From contig DIYL01000037.1 of the NCBI GenBank assembly GCA_002428985.1, positions 1-64,000 of the forward strand: a stretch of 64,000 bases of DNA. Reading direction: 5' to 3'. The position numbers were made by a program, and so were the translations under genes. This stretch comes from Anaerolineales bacterium UBA6055 (GTDB lineage: Bacteria; Chloroflexota; Anaerolineae; Aggregatilineales; Phototrophicaceae). The notes below the pieces were generated by a model, which worked only from the letters and a program-made list of their open reading frames with translations, had not been told where the DNA came from and did not search any database. The first letter of the stretch is position 1. Every line of letters begins with the position of its first letter. Positions 8,196 through 16,795 of the stretch are shown piece after piece.

Positions 8196-8364
8196 AAGAG
8201 AGATTTTGCTAGGTCAAACTAGACAAAACGCCGAAGGGGCAAGCGATGTGGTTGTCAACCCATCGTGAAACTCTCAGGCAAAAGGATTCTGAGGCGAATA
8301 AACCTCTGAAGGTCAATAAATGGCCGACAGGGCGCAATCTCGGCTTGAGGTGCGTCTTTTTTTG
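8196..8364 (+). promoter_or_regulatory. Glycine riboswitch with expression platform
   Basis: The conserved glycine-aptamer core is clear: GAGAG (8198-8202) pairing with CTCTC (8271-8275) as P1, CGCCGAAGGGGCAAGC (8229-8244), and AGGCAAAAGGA (8276-8286). One full aptamer is seen; downstream ACCTC (8302-8306)/GAGGT (8347-8351) with inner GCCGA/TCGGC form a second stem that may be a partial or ghost second aptamer. GGCGCA (8331-8336) and TGCGTC (8351-8356) before a T-run make a mutually exclusive terminator-like hairpin. Glycine binding should therefore switch expression of gcvH, and of gcvPA-gcvPB if they are co-transcribed. Confidence 0.93.
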
Positions 8365-8394
8365 TTTATAAGAGTATGTTTAAGGAGAATTCTT

Positions 8395-8787
8395 ATGGGG
8401 GACTGGAAAGTACCAGCCGAATTGAAATATGCCGAGAGTGACGAATGGTTTCTTGTTGATGGCGATACAGTGACCATTGGCATTACAGATTATGCACAAG
8501 ATCAATTAAACGACATTGTGTATGTTGAATTTAAAGATGTTGGCGATGAGGTTAGCGCAGGCGATTCGTTTGGCGAAGTTGAGTCTGTAAAAGCTGCATC
8601 TGAACTTTATAGCGTTGTTGCGGGCGAAATTATTGAAGTGAATGAAGCACTTGAAGATTCACCCGAAACTGTCAATGCTGATCCATATGGTGACGGCTGG
8701 ATGGTAAAAATTAAGGCGAGCGATCTATCAGGATTAGATGGTCTGATGGATGCAGAAGCATATGATAAATATAGTGATGAGCGTTAG
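8395..8787 (+). CDS. gcvH: Glycine cleavage system H protein
   Basis: 130 residues from ATG at 8395, with AAGGAG 8 bp upstream; an in-frame upstream extension lies inside the riboswitch and is not coding. GcvH carries the aminomethyl group on lipoate between the P, T and L proteins. The lipoylated residue is K66 in the ESVKAASELYSP-like motif (here ESVKAASELYS), and VNADPYGDGW matches the conserved C-terminal part. First gene after the glycine riboswitch, 156 bp before gcvPA. Confidence 0.97.
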   Translation: MGDWKVPAELKYAESDEWFLVDGDTVTIGITDYAQDQLNDIVYVEFKDVGDEVSAGDSFGEVESVKAASELYSVVAGEIIEVNEALEDSPETVNADPYGDGWMVKIKASDLSGLDGLMDAEAYDKYSDER

Positions 8788-8854
8788 TCGATAGCGTCTT
8801 GTTAAATATCATCATTTTGATAAACCCCAAGTTTGTCCGATAAATATTTGACGT

Positions 8855-8913
8855 TAGCTGCTAGCTTCTAGCAACTAGTGCATTGATAACTAGTCGCTAG
8901 AGGCTGATAGCTA
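8855..8913. repeat. CTAG-rich imperfect inverted repeat between gcvH and gcvPA
   Basis: Two 25-bp arms, 8855-8879 and 8889-8913, match at about 20 of 25 positions around a 9-nt loop. The arms contain ACTAGT and several further CTAG tetramers, a tetramer usually scarce in bacterial DNA. Looks like a dispersed palindromic repeat element or a processing hairpin inside the gcv transcript. Confidence 0.65.
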
Positions 8914-8943
8914 AATGTGTATAGATGAGAGGTAAGTTTTACT

Positions 8944-10278
8944 GTGAGTTATATACCCCATACAGATGCCGAACGTCAGCAAATGCTTGCTGAGATTGGT
9001 GTCACTACAATTGAAGATTTGTTTGAGGCTGTGCCATCATCGCATCGCTTCCCCCGTTTGGATTTGCCTAAACCAATGAGCGAGATGGAAGTCGCCGCTG
9101 AAATGCTCGCGTTGAGCGAAGTTAACGACCATGCACAAGATTTCGCTGTTTTCCGTGGCGCCGGTGCATATCATCACTTCATCCCATCAGCTGTGAATCA
9201 TATGTTGTTACGAGGCGAGTTTTATACTGCCTATACACCATATCAACCCGAAATTTCACAAGGGACATTACAAGCGACTTTTGAATATCAGAGTATGATG
9301 TGTGCGTTAACTGGCATGGATGCTGCCAATGCTAGCCATTATGACGGTGCGACTAGTCTCGCTGAAGCAGTTACTGTTGCAATGGAGGTAACACGTAATA
9401 AACGCAAAAAAGTTATCCTCAGTCATGCGATTCACCCCCAATATCGTGAAGTTGTTCGTACCTATCATCAAGGGCGCGATATCCGCATCTTAGGCGATCG
9501 TGGACGTAGTGATATTGATGGGTTGATGGATTATCTTGACGAAAATACTGCGATGCTAGCTGTACAATATCCCAACTTCTTTGGACAGATTGATGATTAC
9601 ACAGCACTAGCTGATGCATGCCATGAAGTTGGCGCACTATTGGTATTTGTAACCAATCCGATGGCTTTGTCGATCTTCAAGAGTCCGGGTGAACTTGGTG
9701 CAGATATTGTTGTAGGTGAAGGCCAGCCGATGGGTATTCCGCTAAGTTATGGTGGTCCTTATCTCGGATTCTTTGCGATCAAACAAAAATATGTTCGGAA
9801 AATTGCTGGTCGGATTATCGGTGAAACGGTTGATGCTGACGGTGAACGTGCGTTTGTTATGACTCTGCGCCCGCGCGAACAAGATATTAAACGCGAACGA
9901 GCATCCAGCAATATTTGTACAAATCAGGGACTTATGGCGTTGTCTGCGTCTGTATATATGTCGTTGATGGGTAAAAATGGCTTGCAACAAGTCGGTAAAT
10001 TGAATTATCACAAAGCTCATTATGCAGCGAACGAAATCAATAAGCTCGATAGTTATACAGTTGATATGAGCAAACCATTCTTCAATGAATTTGTTGTATC
10101 GTGCCCACGCCCAATTGATGAGATTAACGCTGCTTTGTTGGAAGAGGGAATTGTGGGTGGTTATGACCTTGGACAAGACTATAAACACCTGCAAGACAAT
10201 ATGCTGTTGTGCGTGACAGAAGTCAACGGTAAAGATGAGATAGATGTATTGGTAGAAACATTGGAAGGATTGAGTTAA
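8944..10278 (+). CDS. gcvPA: Glycine dehydrogenase (decarboxylating) subunit 1
   Basis: 444 residues from GTG at 8944, preceded by GAGGTAAG. It is the N-terminal half of the split P protein, the PLP enzyme that decarboxylates glycine and passes aminomethyl to GcvH. Recognised by YIPHTDAER at the start, FRGAGAYHHFIPS near residue 75, YTPYQPEISQG, and YGGPYLGFFA. This two-subunit P protein is usual in Firmicutes, Thermotogota and Chloroflexota. Its stop overlaps the gcvPB start (TAATG), indicating translational coupling. Confidence 0.97.
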   Translation: MSYIPHTDAERQQMLAEIGVTTIEDLFEAVPSSHRFPRLDLPKPMSEMEVAAEMLALSEVNDHAQDFAVFRGAGAYHHFIPSAVNHMLLRGEFYTAYTPYQPEISQGTLQATFEYQSMMCALTGMDAANASHYDGATSLAEAVTVAMEVTRNKRKKVILSHAIHPQYREVVRTYHQGRDIRILGDRGRSDIDGLMDYLDENTAMLAVQYPNFFGQIDDYTALADACHEVGALLVFVTNPMALSIFKSPGELGADIVVGEGQPMGIPLSYGGPYLGFFAIKQKYVRKIAGRIIGETVDADGERAFVMTLRPREQDIKRERASSNICTNQGLMALSASVYMSLMGKNGLQQVGKLNYHKAHYAANEINKLDSYTVDMSKPFFNEFVVSCPRPIDEINAALLEEGIVGGYDLGQDYKHLQDNMLLCVTEVNGKDEIDVLVETLEGLS

Positions 10279-11765
10279 TGTCGGAACCGATTATTTATGA
10301 AATAAGTTCGCCGGGACGCGTGGGTGTTAATTTGCCTGAATGCGATGTGCCGGAAAGTACATTGCCTACAGATTTAATGCGGGACGATCTCGCATTACCA
10401 GAAGTTGGCGAGTTGCAGGTTGTGCGTCACTTCGTCAAACTGAGCCAGCTTAACTATGCGATTGATAAGGGCTTCTATCCATTAGGCTCTTGCACGATGA
10501 AATACAACCCGAAAGTTAACGAGGATGCTGCACGGTTGCCAGGGCTTGCTCAATTGCATCCTTTGACTGATATTGAAGGCTCACAGGGTGCACTTTACTT
10601 GATGTATGAGCTACAAAAATGGCTGGGTGAAATTAGCGGTTTTGAAGGGGTTAGTCTGACACCTGCTGCAGGTGCGCAGGGTGAGTTTGCTGGCATTCTG
10701 ATGATCCGTAACTATCACGTTGACCGTGACGAACCCGAACGCGATATTATCCTTGTGCCGAACAGCGCACACGGGACAAACCCCGCAACAGTCACAATGG
10801 CTGGCTTGAAAGTTCATGAATTACCAGCTGATGAAGAGGGTAATGTAGATCTTGACGCACTCAAGGCTGCTTGCGAAGGGGACTTGCGCGGTCGCATCGC
10901 TGGTATGATGATCACTGTTCCAAGTACATTGGGTCTCTTTGAAGGTCATATCCTTGAAGTGATTGAAACAGTACACGAAGCGGGCGGTTTGATGTACATG
11001 GATGGCGCGAATATGAATGCGCTGATGGGTGTCGTTAAACCGGGTGAGCTCGGGTTTGATGTCATGCACTATAACTTACACAAAACCTTCTCGACTCCAC
11101 ATGGTGGTGGTGGTCCGGGCAGTGGTGCTGTAGGCGTTGGTGATAAACTCAAACCATATCTTCCGGGTCCGATTGTCGATATTGTTGAACCTGCCGAAGG
11201 TGAAGATGATGCGCCCCTATATGGTTTTGTGATGCCAGAAAATAGCATTGGTCGCATGAAAGCTTTCCATGGTAATTTCGGTATGCACCTACGCGCGTAT
11301 GCTTATATTCGCGTCTATGGCGATTCGGGTATCCGCGATGTGACCCGCCACGCTGTGCTCAATGCGAATTACCTACGGGCGAAATTGATGAAAACATACA
11401 AAGTGCCGTATCCACGTTATTGTGGACATGAGTTCGTAATGGAAGGCCATTTTGATGATGCGCCAGATATTCACGCATTGGACATTTCCAAACGATTGAT
11501 GGATTATGGTTTCCATCCACCAACAAATTACTTCCCGTTGATTGTGCCTGAAGCGCTTTTGATTGAGCCAACAGAAACAGAAACAAAAGAAGCTTTGGAT
11601 GCCTTTGTCGAAGCGATGGAAAAAATTGCTGAAGAAGCACGCACCAATCCTGAATTGTTGCATGATGCACCACATACTGCTCCAGTCAAACGACTCGATG
11701 AAGTCCGCGCTGCTAAGGAATTAATCCTATGTTGTGCGCCGGCTTTGCCTGAAGGTGGAGATTAG
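10278..11765 (+). CDS. gcvPB: Glycine dehydrogenase (decarboxylating) subunit 2
   Basis: 495 residues, the C-terminal half of the P protein. The PLP lysine is K269 in NLHKTFSTPHGGGGPG. Other family marks are YPLGSCTMKYNPK near residue 75 and the SAHGTNPATV segment. The start ATG shares bases with the gcvPA stop. With gcvPA it forms the active heterotetramer that feeds one-carbon units via GcvH to the GcvT domain encoded at 13504-16653. Confidence 0.97.
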   Translation: MSEPIIYEISSPGRVGVNLPECDVPESTLPTDLMRDDLALPEVGELQVVRHFVKLSQLNYAIDKGFYPLGSCTMKYNPKVNEDAARLPGLAQLHPLTDIEGSQGALYLMYELQKWLGEISGFEGVSLTPAAGAQGEFAGILMIRNYHVDRDEPERDIILVPNSAHGTNPATVTMAGLKVHELPADEEGNVDLDALKAACEGDLRGRIAGMMITVPSTLGLFEGHILEVIETVHEAGGLMYMDGANMNALMGVVKPGELGFDVMHYNLHKTFSTPHGGGGPGSGAVGVGDKLKPYLPGPIVDIVEPAEGEDDAPLYGFVMPENSIGRMKAFHGNFGMHLRAYAYIRVYGDSGIRDVTRHAVLNANYLRAKLMKTYKVPYPRYCGHEFVMEGHFDDAPDIHALDISKRLMDYGFHPPTNYFPLIVPEALLIEPTETETKEALDAFVEAMEKIAEEARTNPELLHDAPHTAPVKRLDEVRAAKELILCCAPALPEGGD

Positions 11766-11785
11766 TCTCTTTATCTGAATATATT

Positions 11786-11809
11786 AGGGGAGAGGCTTGC
11801 CTTTTCCCT
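11786..11809 (+). terminator. Hairpin after gcvPB
   Basis: AGGG...AGGC (11786-11796) pairs with GCCT...CCCT (11799-11809) with a small internal mismatch, 20 bp after the gcvPB stop. The T residues are inside the right arm rather than after it, so termination strength is uncertain. Confidence 0.4.
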
Positions 11810-11832
11810 ATGTCTACATTTGTGGGAATTTA

Positions 11833-12297
11833 CTAAGACGATATTACCAACCCAACACCCGCAACTGCCAACCCTGTTAAGATAATTGCCCATAGAATCA
11901 CCCCGATCAGCATCCATAAAATCAACTGCTTACGTGGTATATCTAAGGCTGTGCCAATAATTGCGCCGAGTTGTGCGCCTGTTGTCATGGGTGCAATCAA
12001 TCCGAAGCCAATCACCCCATATTTGTTCCAGATGCGCATGAATAGGCTGTCTTTATTGTCGTCTAGGTTAAAGTTCTTGCCGAAGCGTTGCATAATCCAA
12101 TCTCGAACCGACTTTGCGGGTAAGATAACAATCAAGACCGCGCTGAGATAGCTTGCTGATGTAATGATAATGATGGCTATTGGATGGACACCGAGTGCGA
12201 GTCCGGCAGGAATAGCGCCCCAAAAGGAAAACCATGCGACGCCAAATACACTGGCGATTTTAGCGATTTCTGCAACGAAAATATCCATAAGTTTCAC
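11833..12297 (-). CDS. Small multidrug export-like membrane protein (COG2426 / PF06695)
   Basis: About 154 residues, starting at GTG 12297 or ATG 12288; neither has a strong ribosome binding site. Four to five membrane helices, with a charged cytoplasmic loop around residues 60-85 (KSVRDWIMQRFGK) and a KYGVIGFGLIAP helix typical of the 'putative small multi-drug export protein' family. The transported substrate is not known. It is convergent with gcvPB and divergent from the AEC transporter. Confidence 0.65.
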   Translation of the reverse strand: MKLMDIFVAEIAKIASVFGVAWFSFWGAIPAGLALGVHPIAIIIITSASYLSAVLIVILPAKSVRDWIMQRFGKNFNLDDNKDSLFMRIWNKYGVIGFGLIAPMTTGAQLGAIIGTALDIPRKQLILWMLIGVILWAIILTGLAVAGVGLVISS

Positions 12298-12440
12298 ACC
12301 ACAGTTACGACAAAGACTGGTAGTCTATCATGACGAATAACTTCAGGATAGATGCTAGAGAAGTTTTCACGGGTTGAGCATGACTGCGGTTTGATCTATG
12401 ATTGCGCCTGTCGTGTTCACACTCATCCAAGGTTATCATC

Positions 12441-13364
12441 GTGCAAGACCTCCTACTGATTTTTATCAACAATATGATTCCAGTATTGTCGATTGCAGGG
12501 ATTGGATTTTATCTGCGTCGTCGGTTTATGATCGACCCTAAACCCGTTTCGACGATGATGTTTAATGTGTTTACCCCTGCGTTGACCTTCTACTCGCTCT
12601 TTAATAGTCAAATCAGTGGTGCGGACTTTTTGCGGGTGTATGGTTCGACGGTGCTGTTAATTTTGTCGGTTGCTACGTTGAGCTTTCTGATATTGCGCGC
12701 ACAGTCGGTTAAGAGCGCAGAATTGGCAACAACATTATTGGGATCTTTTGTGTTCAACGCTGGTAACTTTGGACTATCGATTGTGAGCTTTGCATTTGGC
12801 GAAGAGGCACTCACATGGGCAGTGATAATTTTTGTCGCCAACACGACTATGACGTATACACTCGGTGTGTATGTCGCATCGAATCAATTGTCGTCGATTG
12901 GTGGTGCACTATTGAATGTGCTAAAGGCACCGCCGTTTCTGGCATTGATCTTGGCGTTTGCGTTAAAGGGGCTCGGTATTACCGAGTTACCCATTCCGAT
13001 TGACCGCACAACCGAAATGCTCAGGGATGTGTCGATCCCGTTGATGTTGGTGTTGTTGGGCTTGCAGTTGGGGCAATTTGCACGCTATGACCGCCTACGC
13101 TTGATTTTTACGGGTGTGAGTTTTCGCCTATTGATTGCACCGTTTATAGCGGTCGGGTTGGCGGCAATCATGGGGATTACAGGTGATGCACGATTGGCGT
13201 TTATCACACAGGCAGGGATGCCAACCGCTGTGGTAACGATTGTGCTGGCAACGGAATTTGATACTGACCGCGACCTTGCCCTGAACCTGATTATGACCTC
13301 GACGTTACTCAGTCCGATTACAGTGTCGGTGCTGATTTATCTGTTGCAGAACGGGATTATTTAA
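12441..13364 (+). CDS. AEC family transporter (auxin efflux carrier-like)
   Basis: 307 residues from GTG at 12441, chosen because AAGG lies 8 bp upstream; a longer frame from 12402 adds non-conserved residues. About ten membrane helices with the family's FNVFTPALTF helix near residue 45, GNFGLSI (N-x-G helix break) and the symmetric QAGMPTAVVTIVLA near the C-terminus. AEC proteins are secondary carriers for small organic acids or amino-acid derivatives. Lying between glycine cleavage genes it might move a related metabolite, but that is only context. Confidence 0.85.
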   Translation: MQDLLLIFINNMIPVLSIAGIGFYLRRRFMIDPKPVSTMMFNVFTPALTFYSLFNSQISGADFLRVYGSTVLLILSVATLSFLILRAQSVKSAELATTLLGSFVFNAGNFGLSIVSFAFGEEALTWAVIIFVANTTMTYTLGVYVASNQLSSIGGALLNVLKAPPFLALILAFALKGLGITELPIPIDRTTEMLRDVSIPLMLVLLGLQLGQFARYDRLRLIFTGVSFRLLIAPFIAVGLAAIMGITGDARLAFITQAGMPTAVVTIVLATEFDTDRDLALNLIMTSTLLSPITVSVLIYLLQNGII

Positions 13365-13503
13365 ATAAATCTTTAGGTGTTTCTTCATATTGCGTAGAGT
13401 AGCTAAAGATATATATCCATCTGTTTATTCTGCATAGTATCACTTGTATGCACATGATAGAATCGCTCCATTGTTAAGGAAATTAAATGATTAGGATGTG
13501 TCT

Positions 13504-16500
13504 ATGACTGACAATGATTTTTTGTTTCGTGGTGATATTGAGGAACTTGACCCCGATGTTGCCGATTTGATTCGTCACGAGACCGCGCGCCAACAACAAT
13601 ATTTAATTATGATTCCGTCGGAAAGCACTGTACCCTATGCAGTTCGCCATGCACTGAGCTCGTCATTCCATAATATTTACGCTGAGGGGTATCCGCTAGA
13701 GAGTACCCGCACGATGAGCCAGCAAGAAATTCTCGATTACAACCAACGCTTACCAGAATTCCGACGCAATGCTGATAATCGTTATTACAAGGGTACTGAA
13801 TACGCCAATATTATTGAGTCTTTGGCACGTCGTCGGGCGGCTGAGGTGTTTGCTGCTAATGGTTTGACCGCCGATGACTTGTATGTCAATGTACAGCCAC
13901 TATCGGGTGCGCCTGCCAATAGTGCGGTCTACACAGCATTGTTGGATGTTGGTGATACTGTCATGGGTATGGACTTGATTATGGGTGGTCATCTGACACA
14001 TGGTAGCCCAGTCAACCGGAGCGGTAAATTCTTCAATATTGTCAGTTATACCATCGACCCCGAAACCGAACAGCTCGACTATGACAAAATGATGCAACTT
14101 GCATTGGAACACAAACCTAAGATGATTATCGGTGGATATAGTAGTTATCCATTGCAACCCGATTGGAATGAGTATCGCAAAATTGCAGATGCAGTTGGTG
14201 CATATTTGCTCGCAGATGTAGCGCATGTCGCAGGGATGATAGCGGGTGGAGTTTATCCGAGCCCAGTCGGGATTGCAGATATTGTCACGTTTACGACGCA
14301 TAAAACACTCAACGGTCCACGTGGTGCATGTATCATCACCCACCGTAAAGACCTATCACCCAAAATTGACCGTGGTGTTTTCCCTGGTGAGCAGGGTGGT
14401 CCACATGTCAATGCGATGGCAGGGTTGGCAGTTGCACTACGATTGGCAACATCCGATCAATTTAAGGAACTTCAAGAACAGACAATCCGAAATGCTAAAC
14501 GCCTCGCTGATAAATTGACGGAACGTGGGTTGTATCTACCACATGGGGGAACAGACACGCATCTAATGGTTGTCGATTGTAAGTCGGTGGTTGGACCGGA
14601 CGGTACGACACTTAGTGGCGATATGGCGGCGCGTGTCCTTGATTTGGTTGGTATTGTATGTAACCGTCAAACGATCCCAGGTGATACGAGCGCATTACGC
14701 CCGACAGGCATTCGTTTAGGTACACCATGGATTACCCAACGGGGCTTCAAAGAAGAAGAAATTGATATGCTCGGCGACATCATCGCTGATGTGTTGCAAG
14801 CTTGTGTGCCGTTTAGCTTGATGGGGCGGATTCGTCCATTGGCACGAACAAAAGTCGATTTTGATGTATTGCAACATGCCAAAATTCGTGTCCGTGATTT
14901 GTCAGCAAGTGTCGGTATTGATACAGATGCTGAGGTTGATGGCTATCCTCATTTCTATTATGGAGATGCACAAACCGATGACGATAAATTTTATCAGTTG
15001 TCTGTTAAAGGCGACAAAGCAACATCTTATTTGCACACTGTACTTACAAGTGATGTTCTGGCATTAGCTGACGGTGATGGTCAACCGACAAACATTCTCG
15101 AAAAAGACGGCTCTGTCATGGCGATGGGTACAGTTATACGGGTATCTGAGACCGAATATGTTTTAAATATCGCAGGACAGGTTGCGCGTGCATTGGCGTG
15201 GTTGCGTAGCTTGAGCGATGGCTTTGTCCTCTTTGATGATATGGATGCTCATGCCAAAGTACCCGGGCCGGTTGATGTAACAGTCATAGGCGAAGGTGAG
15301 GCCGTGTCGATGGCGGTTACTGCTGGGTACGCACAAAAAGCTTACTGTGTCGGTATGAATGGTGAAAATTACTTCCGTGAATCTGAAGAAGCACTACCTA
15401 AATTTGTGCCAGATGTCGCGATGGTAGATATGTTGCAGGAAACACCATTGCATAGCCTACATCAAGAATTGGGTGCGAAGATGGCACCGTTTGCAGGTTA
15501 TGATATGCCATTATGGTATGCATCAGTATCGGAGGAACATCATGCTGTACGTAACCACTCTGGTATTTTCGATGTAGCGCATATGGGTGTATTTGATGTC
15601 AAAGGTGCAGGTGCTGCTCAATTCCTTGATACGGTAACGACCAATGACTTGCAACGTCTTGCAGTGGGTGACTCACATTATACCTATTTCCTTGATGTGG
15701 ATGGCATTCCGCTAGATGATTTGATGATTTATCGTCTGGCTGAGGAACATTATCTGGTTGTGGTGAACGCCTCGAATAATGCTAAAAATTGGCAATGGTT
15801 GAATTCCATCAAAAACGGTGAGGTCATGATTGATCCAACGGATGAATCGCGGGTGATCGAGGGGACTGATCGCTTCGAATTACGTAATTTACGTCTGCCA
15901 CAATGGGGTGATGAGCGACGTGTTGATATTGCGCTACAAGGTCCTGCTAGTCGTGATATGTTGCTCCAATTGGATGGTAGCGATGATGATAAAGCCAAAG
16001 TAAAAGCACTGAAATGGGCAGGCGTAGCACATGTGACACTCGGCGGATTTGATTTAATTGTCTCACGTACAGGGTATACAGGCGAACGTGTGGCATATGA
16101 ATTATTTGCCCATCCTGACCAATCGGCAGATTTGTTCAAAACATTTGTTGATATGGGCGTTGTGCCATGTGGCTTAGCATCGCGCGATAGCTTGCGGATT
16201 GAAGCTGGTCTACCACTCTATGGACATGAGCTTGAAGGCGATTTGGGTATGAATCCCGCTGATGCTGGATTTGGCATGTATGTCAAGTTATATAAACCAT
16301 TCTTCATTGGTAAGAATGCATTTATCAAGCATGAAATTGGGCGCGATGCACAGGTAAGCCGCTTCCGTATGGATAATAAGGGAGCACGCCCAGCCCACCA
16401 AGGCGACCCGATTGTAAACAGTCGCGGTAAAGTGGTTGGGATCGTAACTAGCTGTAGTATTGATACAGAAGGCTATCAATTAGGACAAGTTTTATTGCAG

Positions 16501-16653
16501 AAAAGCTATCGCAAACGCGGTACTGAATTAGCGGTATTTGCTGGATCTGCACGTTCAAAAGCGAAAGAATTGGGTGGATTGTCAATTGGTAAGAAGGTCA
16601 ACATGCCTGAGCCTGTGACGATTGTGTCCCGTTTCCCACGTAAGAAGAAGTAA
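13504..16653 (+). CDS. Serine hydroxymethyltransferase - aminomethyltransferase (GlyA-GcvT) fusion
   Basis: 1049 residues from ATG 13504 (AGGA 7 bp upstream; an in-frame GTG at 13498 is less well placed). Residues 1-460: serine hydroxymethyltransferase, PLP lysine K267 in TTHKTLNGPRG. Residues 645-1035: full glycine cleavage T protein (MAPFAGYDMPLWY, TTNDLQRL with the folate-site Asp, LQGPASRD, SRTGYTGE). Residues 500-570 resemble residues 698-768 of the T domain without gaps (about a third identical by eye), so a partial GcvT N-domain lies between the two enzymes. The fusion would place methylene-THF production by GcvT next to its use in making serine. The SHMT part also has an insert of about 26 residues between AEGYP and RYYKG. 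Confidence 0.93.
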   Translation: MTDNDFLFRGDIEELDPDVADLIRHETARQQQYLIMIPSESTVPYAVRHALSSSFHNIYAEGYPLESTRTMSQQEILDYNQRLPEFRRNADNRYYKGTEYANIIESLARRRAAEVFAANGLTADDLYVNVQPLSGAPANSAVYTALLDVGDTVMGMDLIMGGHLTHGSPVNRSGKFFNIVSYTIDPETEQLDYDKMMQLALEHKPKMIIGGYSSYPLQPDWNEYRKIADAVGAYLLADVAHVAGMIAGGVYPSPVGIADIVTFTTHKTLNGPRGACIITHRKDLSPKIDRGVFPGEQGGPHVNAMAGLAVALRLATSDQFKELQEQTIRNAKRLADKLTERGLYLPHGGTDTHLMVVDCKSVVGPDGTTLSGDMAARVLDLVGIVCNRQTIPGDTSALRPTGIRLGTPWITQRGFKEEEIDMLGDIIADVLQACVPFSLMGRIRPLARTKVDFDVLQHAKIRVRDLSASVGIDTDAEVDGYPHFYYGDAQTDDDKFYQLSVKGDKATSYLHTVLTSDVLALADGDGQPTNILEKDGSVMAMGTVIRVSETEYVLNIAGQVARALAWLRSLSDGFVLFDDMDAHAKVPGPVDVTVIGEGEAVSMAVTAGYAQKAYCVGMNGENYFRESEEALPKFVPDVAMVDMLQETPLHSLHQELGAKMAPFAGYDMPLWYASVSEEHHAVRNHSGIFDVAHMGVFDVKGAGAAQFLDTVTTNDLQRLAVGDSHYTYFLDVDGIPLDDLMIYRLAEEHYLVVVNASNNAKNWQWLNSIKNGEVMIDPTDESRVIEGTDRFELRNLRLPQWGDERRVDIALQGPASRDMLLQLDGSDDDKAKVKALKWAGVAHVTLGGFDLIVSRTGYTGERVAYELFAHPDQSADLFKTFVDMGVVPCGLASRDSLRIEAGLPLYGHELEGDLGMNPADAGFGMYVKLYKPFFIGKNAFIKHEIGRDAQVSRFRMDNKGARPAHQGDPIVNSRGKVVGIVTSCSIDTEGYQLGQVLLQKSYRKRGTELAVFAGSARSKAKELGGLSIGKKVNMPEPVTIVSRFPRKKK

Positions 16654-16795
16654 ATCTAATTGATTGAGTGGGCAGGGTTAGGTCTCTGCCCTCACATTAA
16701 TCTGAATCCGCTAATCTCCAAATGGATATTGGGGATCATTTTCACACCTCTCAAGTTCACCGTTGTTTATTGCACCCTACGCTGATAGTTCGTTA

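Noticed and set aside
8320..8394. In-frame upstream extension of gcvH
   Set aside because: It lies inside the riboswitch expression platform and has no ribosome binding site; the ATG at 8395 has AAGGAG.
9742..10194. 150-codon open frame on the minus strand inside gcvPA
   Set aside because: Opposite the well-conserved gcvPA coding region; its protein shows no family features, so it is an antisense shadow.
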